A stretch of DNA of 12,729 nucleotides, from contig JBAYDV010000058.1 in the NCBI GenBank assembly GCA_041668045.1, positions 1-12,729 of the forward strand, given 5' to 3'. The translations under genes and the position numbers were made by a program. Under the pieces are notes generated by a model. The model saw only the letters and a program-made list of their open reading frames with translations. It was not told the DNA's origin and searched no databases. Source of the DNA: JBAYDV01 sp041668045 (GTDB lineage: Bacteria; Bacteroidota; Bacteroidia; Bacteroidales; UBA932). Numbering within the stretch: position 1 is the stretch's first letter; every line of letters begins with the position of its first letter. Of this stretch, positions 8,006-12,729 are shown in pieces.

Positions 8006-11000
8006 TGAAAGAAAAAACTAAAATAGGTTCTGATTTTTCGACCATTCTGATATTTATATGTATGCTATTGGCTGGGGTTTTCCTTGTCCCTAAACTTCCT
8101 GTGAAACTTAATCCATCGGTTGAGATGCCTACTATAATAGTAAGCTATTCTATGAATAATCAATCTCCTAGAGTTGTGGAAATGGAAGTGACTTCAAAAC
8201 TTGAAGGTATGCTGGGCAGAGTTGATGGAGTAAGAGATGTTAGTTCAATATCGTCAAAAGGCAGAGGAATTATAACATTAAAAATCGATAAGGATAAAGA
8301 TATTGATTTAATAAGGTTTGAACTTTCTACTATTATAAGGCAAGTATATACATCTCTCCCTGAGGGAACATCTTATCCTTCTATTTCGGTTAATAAGTCT
8401 AACGAAGATGCTGATAGACCATTTTTAAGTTATGTCGTTAATGCAGCCTCAGATCCTGTAGAAATAAAAAAATATCTTGATAATCAAGTAGTTCCTTCTT
8501 TATCTAAGATAAATGGTCTTGATAATATAAATGTATATGGTGCAGTTGATAGAGTCTGGGATCTGAAATATGATTATAATAAACTAAAAATTTTAAATGT
8601 ATCTCCATCTGATATAAAGCAAGCATTATCGGAGTATCTTAAAACTGAGTTTTTAGGCTTGGGAAATGTAAGTAAGGATGATTCGTATATACGTCTGGTT
8701 TTAGCTCCTGATATAAATAGTGACAGTCTTGATATATCAGCAATAACTGTAAAAAACAATGAAGGTCACATTTTAAGATTGTCAGATCTTGTAAAGCTTG
8801 ACTATGTACAGGGAAAGCAATATTCTTATAACAGGATTAATGGGTTAAATTCCGTCAATATGTATTTCACGGCTAAAAAGGATGCTAATCAGATAGATCT
8901 TGCTAAAGATGTAAAACTTAGTCTTGATAAACTTATGAAATTCGCTCCTGATGGTTATGAATTTCATATGTCGTATGATGCTACGGAATATATAAATAAT
9001 GAATTGAGTAAGATTTATTACCGTTCAGGTCTTACTGTTCTTATTTTACTTCTTTTCGTATTCTTAATATATCGTAGCTGGACTTATTTGCTAATGATAG
9101 TCATTTCTCTTACATGTAATCTAGGAATAGCTGCTATTTTGTATTATATGTTTGGGGTTGAAATTCAGCTTTACTCGCTTGCAGGTATTACTATTTCGCT
9201 GACACTAATCATTGATAATATGATAGTTATGGCAGATCAAATAGTTAAGCGAAAGAATATGAAAGCTTTTATGGCTATACTTGCAGCTACTCTAACTACT
9301 GTAGCATCTCTGGTTATTATTTTTTTTCTTCCCGAAAAGGTGCGTCTTAATTTGCAGGATTTTGCCATTGTTCTTATTATAAACTTATTAGTGTCATTGT
9401 TCATTGCTCTTTTCCTTGTTCCATCTTTAATATCCAGAATGAATATTTTAGAGAAAAGAAAAAGGAGAAAATCACACCTATTATTTAATAGAAATAAACG
9501 TTCTCTAGCAAGGTTTATTGGCTTTTATAGAAAGTTTATTTTATGTATTTCTTCACATAAAGCGATAGTTATTATTTTTATTGTTCTTCTTTTTGGATTG
9601 CCAGTTTTTAAGTTACCATCAAAACTAGGAGAGAGTGAAGATCCTTATTATAATGGTCCTGAAAAAGAGAAGACATGGGAACAGAAAGTTTATAATTTTA
9701 CTATAGGGTCTTATTTTTATCAAAATAAAGTTAAACCACTTGCTGATGTAATTCTAGGTGGTACATTACGCTTGTTTATCCAAAATGTGTATAATGGTTC
9801 TTATTGGACTGATAGAAAAGAAACAGAAATTTATATTAGTTTTAGTATGCCTTCTGGCGCTACAATTAGACAGACTGATTTTATAATCAGAAAGATGGAA
9901 TCTTATCTTAAGCAGTTTCCTCAGATTAAACAGTTCGAGACATATGTATCAGCTCATGGTGCCAATATAAGTGTGCATTTTACTGATGAAGAACAGAACG
10001 GTATTTTCCCATATCAGCTTAAAAATAATATTATTATACAGTCTCAGACTTATGGCTGTGGAACATGGGGAGTATATGGTGTTGGTGATGGCTTCAGTAA
10101 TGATGTTAGGGAAGCTGCAGGTTCGTGCAGAATTAAAATGAGAGGATATAATTATGATGATTTATATACCTATGCCGAAAATTTACGTGATACTTTACTT
10201 AATTATAGAAGAATAAAGGAGGTAAATATTGATTATAAATTTTCATGGGAGAAAGAGGATTATAAAGATTATTGTTTCAATTTAAGAAAAAGAAATCTCG
10301 TTTATGAAAATGTTTATCCTCGATCTTTGTATAGCTCCCTTTACGAGATGTTTATGAATGATAATTCTTGCGGATATTTTCCTGCCTCTGATGGTAATCA
10401 CCAGGTTTATCTTTCTTCAGACTGTTATGATGATTATGATATATGGCATCTTAAGAATATGCCAATGAAGATAGGCAATTCATATCATAAGCTTTCTCAT
10501 CTTGCTGATATAGATAAGTATCAGGCACCTCGTGCTATTGCTAAGGAAAATCAACAGTATCTTCTATGTTTACAATTCGACTATATCGGTGTCTGGAAGG
10601 CTGCCAACAAGGTTGTTAATGAAAATGTAGCAAAGATGAAGAAGGATTTACCTCTTGGTTATTCATGTGAATCAGTTGATGGTCACTATAATTGGGGAAA
10701 GGAAGAAAGTAAACAGTATCTTCTGATTTTACTTATTATTGCGATTATATATATTACCACGAGTGTTCTGTTTAATTCATTTACAAAGCCATTTTTGATT
10801 ATCTCAGTTATACCTATTTCGTTTATAGGTATTTTCTTGACTTTCTATTGGTTTAATTTGAATTTTGATCAAGGTGGTTTTACTGCTTTTATAATGCTGT
10901 GTGGTCTTACTGTTAATGCCTCGATTTATATAATTAACGAATATAATAATATACTGCGTGTTCATCCCCATCTTCAAAAGAATAATGCTTTGATTAAGGC

Positions 11001-11193
11001 TATGAGAGCGAAGATTACTCCTATATTTTTGACTACTATTTCTACTATTATTGGATTTATGCCGTTTATGATTGGGGAAAAAGAAGGCTTCTGGTTCCCT
11101 CTTGCCGCCGGAACTATAGGAGGTTTGATTATGTCTTTTTTTGCTGTCTTTGTTTTTTTACCAGCGTTCATGAAGTTGAAAAGAAAGTTGTAG
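8005..11193 (+). CDS. RND efflux pump 2, divergent inner-membrane permease with extra periplasmic segment
   Basis: The ATG at 8005 overlaps the channel's stop (TGATG) and gives 1062 residues; a TTG three bases earlier is less likely. It is an RND permease clearly different from pump 1: helix 1 is followed by LPVKLNPSVEMPTIIV, helices 2-6 span about 340-480, helix 7 about 515-537, helices 8-12 about 905-1060. Helix 4 reads LTLIIDNMIVMADQ: Asp404 matches AcrB Asp407 and Asn405 replaces Asp408. Helix 10 has Asn971 at the Lys940 position, and Lys1003 stands where AcrB has Arg971, with Thr1010 kept. Between helix 7 and the second porter half is an extra segment of about 60 residues (about 545-603: WEQKVYNFTIGSYFYQNKV and an amphipathic stretch) absent from AcrB but, as I recall, typical of this Bacteroidetes pump family. 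The second periplasmic half is rich in Tyr and Cys. It is probably either a partner of pump 1 or an alternative user of the same adaptor and channel. Confidence 0.9.
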   Translation: MKEKTKIGSDFSTILIFICMLLAGVFLVPKLPVKLNPSVEMPTIIVSYSMNNQSPRVVEMEVTSKLEGMLGRVDGVRDVSSISSKGRGIITLKIDKDKDIDLIRFELSTIIRQVYTSLPEGTSYPSISVNKSNEDADRPFLSYVVNAASDPVEIKKYLDNQVVPSLSKINGLDNINVYGAVDRVWDLKYDYNKLKILNVSPSDIKQALSEYLKTEFLGLGNVSKDDSYIRLVLAPDINSDSLDISAITVKNNEGHILRLSDLVKLDYVQGKQYSYNRINGLNSVNMYFTAKKDANQIDLAKDVKLSLDKLMKFAPDGYEFHMSYDATEYINNELSKIYYRSGLTVLILLLFVFLIYRSWTYLLMIVISLTCNLGIAAILYYMFGVEIQLYSLAGITISLTLIIDNMIVMADQIVKRKNMKAFMAILAATLTTVASLVIIFFLPEKVRLNLQDFAIVLIINLLVSLFIALFLVPSLISRMNILEKRKRRKSHLLFNRNKRSLARFIGFYRKFILCISSHKAIVIIFIVLLFGLPVFKLPSKLGESEDPYYNGPEKEKTWEQKVYNFTIGSYFYQNKVKPLADVILGGTLRLFIQNVYNGSYWTDRKETEIYISFSMPSGATIRQTDFIIRKMESYLKQFPQIKQFETYVSAHGANISVHFTDEEQNGIFPYQLKNNIIIQSQTYGCGTWGVYGVGDGFSNDVREAAGSCRIKMRGYNYDDLYTYAENLRDTLLNYRRIKEVNIDYKFSWEKEDYKDYCFNLRKRNLVYENVYPRSLYSSLYEMFMNDNSCGYFPASDGNHQVYLSSDCYDDYDIWHLKNMPMKIGNSYHKLSHLADIDKYQAPRAIAKENQQYLLCLQFDYIGVWKAANKVVNENVAKMKKDLPLGYSCESVDGHYNWGKEESKQYLLILLIIAIIYITTSVLFNSFTKPFLIISVIPISFIGIFLTFYWFNLNFDQGGFTAFIMLCGLTVNASIYIINEYNNILRVHPHLQKNNALIKAMRAKITPIFLTTISTIIGFMPFMIGEKEGFWFPLAAGTIGGLIMSFFAVFVFLPAFMKLKRKL

Positions 11194-11332
11194 ATTCATC
11201 CGTTATCATCATTGATTCCTTCATTTGATGTTAGATGACGCAAGTAGTTGAGATACAATAAATAAGCGGTATGATATTTGGGAAGTATATATTTATATGA
11301 AATATATTTAATAATCATTAACTAGGAAAATC
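11194..11332 (+). promoter_or_regulatory. Intergenic region with a possible promoter for the doxX-msrBA pair
   Basis: This 139-base gap is the largest untranslated space between genes in the window and probably separates two transcription units. A GATATTTG at 11273-11280 is one base off the Bacteroidetes -7 consensus TAnnTTTG, with a GTTG at 11247-11250 as a weak -33 match; the 22-base spacer is slightly longer than usual. Just downstream an inverted repeat ATATATTT-5 bases-AAATATAT lies at 11287-11307, which could be a binding site or simply AT-rich chance. An AGGA at about 11324-11327 precedes the doxX start. I found no clear terminator for the efflux operon: the hairpin-like sequence near 11205-11237 is imperfect and lacks a T run. 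Confidence 0.3.
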
Positions 11333-11764
11333 ATGAAAGCAATTTTATTTGTAACCAATTCAGTAATGGGTGTAGTTTTATCTCGATTTGCCATATCCAA
11401 ATTAGCAGGATGGGATATTTCAGTTAAAGCCTTTATAGAAATGGCTAAACCATTAGGTATAGATCCTACATTCTTTCGAATAGCTACAGGAATAGTAATT
11501 TCTGCAGTAGTAATTAGTTATTTCTTAACAGCAATTTTTAGTTTGTTAAAACATAATAATTTATTCACAGATAAAATTCCTTTTAAAATGTGGGCATCGT
11601 TTGCAAATTTATTCGGTTTATTGACTATGGTAGGAGCATTATTATCTGAATTCTTACTAAGAGTTCAACCTAAAATGTTATTAGTTTATATATCATCAGG
11701 GATTGTTTTATTATCAGCAGTTAATATATTAATTTTAAATAGTAAAAAATACATAGTGCGATGA
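11333..11764 (+). CDS. DoxX-like small integral membrane protein
   Basis: The 143-residue product has about four hydrophobic segments (roughly 5-20, 44-68, 85-107, 112-133) and resembles the DoxX family in length, layout and the early SRFAISKLAGW stretch, which corresponds to the 'fxxxGxxKl' part of DoxX proteins. DoxX proteins are small quinone- or thiol-linked membrane proteins, several of them tied to oxidative-stress defence, but their reaction is mostly unknown. Its stop overlaps the start of the exported methionine sulfoxide reductase (ATGA at 11761-11764), so the two are made together, suggesting that it helps supply electrons to, or protects the same compartment as, that enzyme. It lacks the DCGCFG motif of the MauE-type protein at the left end of the window and has no cysteine at all, so it cannot pass electrons through a disulfide of its own. 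Base composition is very AT-rich (12 G/C in bases 11521-11580). Confidence 0.65.
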   Translation: MKAILFVTNSVMGVVLSRFAISKLAGWDISVKAFIEMAKPLGIDPTFFRIATGIVISAVVISYFLTAIFSLLKHNNLFTDKIPFKMWASFANLFGLLTMVGALLSEFLLRVQPKMLLVYISSGIVLLSAVNILILNSKKYIVR

Positions 11765-12669
11765 AATATCTATTAATATCACTATCTTTAGCCGTAATTG
11801 CAAATATTAATATTATGGCTCAAAATAGTAAAAAAGAATTAACAGCTGCTGAAAAACGAGTTATTCTAGATAAAGGTACAGAAGCTCCTTTCACTGGTAA
11901 GTATTATAATTTTAAAGAGCAAGGCACATATGTTTGTAAGCAGTGCGGAAATCCTCTATATAAATCTTCAGATAAGTTTTCTTCCAATTGTGGATGGCCT
12001 AGTTTTGATGATGAAATAAAAGATTCTGTCATTCGAATTCCTGATTCTGATGGAATGCGAACTGAGATAGTTTGTGCTAATTGTGGGGCCCATTTAGGTC
12101 ATGTTTTTCTTAATGAAGGATTTACAGAGAAAAATACTCGTCATTGTGTAAATTCTATCTCATTAGAGTTTATACCTGCAGAAAAAAATCTTGAGGTGGC
12201 AATGTTCGCTGGTGGTTGTTTTTGGGGTGTAGAATATTATATGCAAAAACAAAAAGGCGTTATTTCGGTAGAATCAGGTTATATGGGAGGTAAAGAGAAG
12301 AATCCTACATATTCATTAGTTAGTTCTGGAACTACTAATTATGCTGAAACAGTAAAGATTACTTTTGACCCTTCAGTGATTAATTATGAAGATTTAGCAA
12401 AGGCTTTCTTCGAAATTCATGACCCTACTGAATTAAATAGACAGGGGCCTGATATAGGAAAACAATATCGTTCTGAGATATTTTATAATAATCAACAGCA
12501 GAAAAATGTAGCTGATAGTCTTATAACAATACTTAAAAATAAAGGATACGATGTTACTACTAAAGTAGCGCCTGCGACTATTTTTTATAAGGCAGAAGAT
12601 TATCATCAAGATTATTATGAACATAAAGGAACTCTTCCATATTGTCATAAATATACGAAACGATTTTAG
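11761..12669 (+). CDS. msrBA: Exported bifunctional methionine sulfoxide reductase, MsrB-MsrA fusion
   Basis: This 302-residue enzyme reduces both stereoisomers of methionine sulfoxide. An N-terminal signal peptide (MKYLLISLSLAVIANINIMAQ) sends it to the periplasm. The MsrB domain (about 25-140) reduces the R form: zinc cysteines at C59-x-x-C62 and C105-x-x-C108, the CGWPSF motif with Cys77 as probable resolving cysteine, and RHCVNS with catalytic Cys129. The MsrA domain (about 145-302) reduces the S form: GGCFWG with catalytic Cys153, then SGYMGG, YAETV, and near the end YHQDYYEHKGTLPYC with Cys295 as likely resolving cysteine. All key residues are present. There is no thioredoxin domain, unlike Neisseria PilB, so an external reductant is needed. 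The gene overlaps the DoxX-like gene by four bases. The MsrB-first order is the reverse of PilB but is known in other bacteria. Confidence 0.95.
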   Translation: MKYLLISLSLAVIANINIMAQNSKKELTAAEKRVILDKGTEAPFTGKYYNFKEQGTYVCKQCGNPLYKSSDKFSSNCGWPSFDDEIKDSVIRIPDSDGMRTEIVCANCGAHLGHVFLNEGFTEKNTRHCVNSISLEFIPAEKNLEVAMFAGGCFWGVEYYMQKQKGVISVESGYMGGKEKNPTYSLVSSGTTNYAETVKITFDPSVINYEDLAKAFFEIHDPTELNRQGPDIGKQYRSEIFYNNQQQKNVADSLITILKNKGYDVTTKVAPATIFYKAEDYHQDYYEHKGTLPYCHKYTKRF

Positions 12670-12702
12670 TATTAATAAAATACAATAGTTATATCTGTAT
12701 GT

Positions 12703-12724
12703 TTTGCACAATTAATTGTGCAAA
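12703..12724. promoter_or_regulatory. Perfect 22-base palindrome, possible operator
   Basis: The half-site TTTGCACAATT is followed directly by its exact reverse complement, with no mismatch and no spacer, 33 bases after the msrBA stop. Folded as RNA it would give a nine-pair stem with a TTAA loop. The run of T lies before the stem and A residues follow it, the opposite of an intrinsic terminator, so binding by a dimeric regulator is the better guess. The next gene lies beyond the window, so the regulated target is unknown. Confidence 0.45.
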
Positions 12725-12729
12725 TATTA

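Noticed and set aside
8005..11193. Pump 2 as a SecDF- or MMPL-type protein
   Set aside because: It has two full porter halves and the twelve-helix HAE1 layout with the helix 4 Asp-Asn site, so it belongs with the HAE1-like drug pumps.
12703..12729. Intrinsic terminator for msrBA
   Set aside because: The stem is followed by A-rich sequence, with no T run on the 3' side; the T run is on the wrong side.
1..12729. Mobile element, CRISPR, tRNA or rRNA
   Set aside because: I saw no transposase or integrase motifs, no spaced direct repeats, no target-site duplications and no cloverleaf or ribosomal RNA sequence.

Overview
The window looks like chromosomal DNA from an unidentified low-GC member of the Bacteroidales. 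The evidence is the protein families (a 6-bladed beta-propeller protein, a CxxC thiol lipoprotein, a MauE/DoxX membrane protein with a C-terminal thioredoxin-like domain, and a paired RND efflux operon of the kind seen in gut Bacteroidetes), Bacteroidetes-style lipoprotein signals, A-rich leaders without strong Shine-Dalgarno sites, and very AT-rich DNA. Every supported gene is on the + strand. I cannot name a species.

Region 1 (1-2359): the 3' part of a beta-propeller gene whose start lies before the window, a short CxxC lipoprotein gene whose reading frame looks broken near its 3' end, and a MauE/DoxX-type membrane protein. Gaps are 10 to 27 bases, so this reads as one transcription unit. 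Membrane protein and CxxC lipoprotein together suggest an envelope thiol-redox relay, but the lipoprotein may be decaying.

Region 2 (2399-11193): a tightly packed efflux operon in the order adaptor (MFP), RND pump 1, TolC-like outer-membrane channel, RND pump 2. The stop and start codons overlap at all three junctions (TAATG, an 11-base overlap, TGATG), so translation is probably coupled. One adaptor and one channel serve two clearly different pumps. This could be a mixed pump assembly, as in MdtBC, or two pumps sharing parts. No regulator gene lies beside it.

Region 3 (11333-12669): after a 139-base gap, a small DoxX-family membrane protein overlaps (ATGA) an exported methionine sulfoxide reductase with MsrB and MsrA domains in one chain. 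The pair suggests envelope repair of oxidised methionines, with the DoxX protein as a possible, unproven, electron-transfer partner.

After the last gene is a perfect 22-base palindrome (12703-12724) that is not shaped like a terminator and may be an operator for a gene beyond the window. I saw no tRNA, rRNA, mobile element or CRISPR. The systems belong to known families; the points most worth checking are the broken lipoprotein gene, the two-pump/one-adaptor design, the DoxX-MsrBA pairing and the terminal palindrome.
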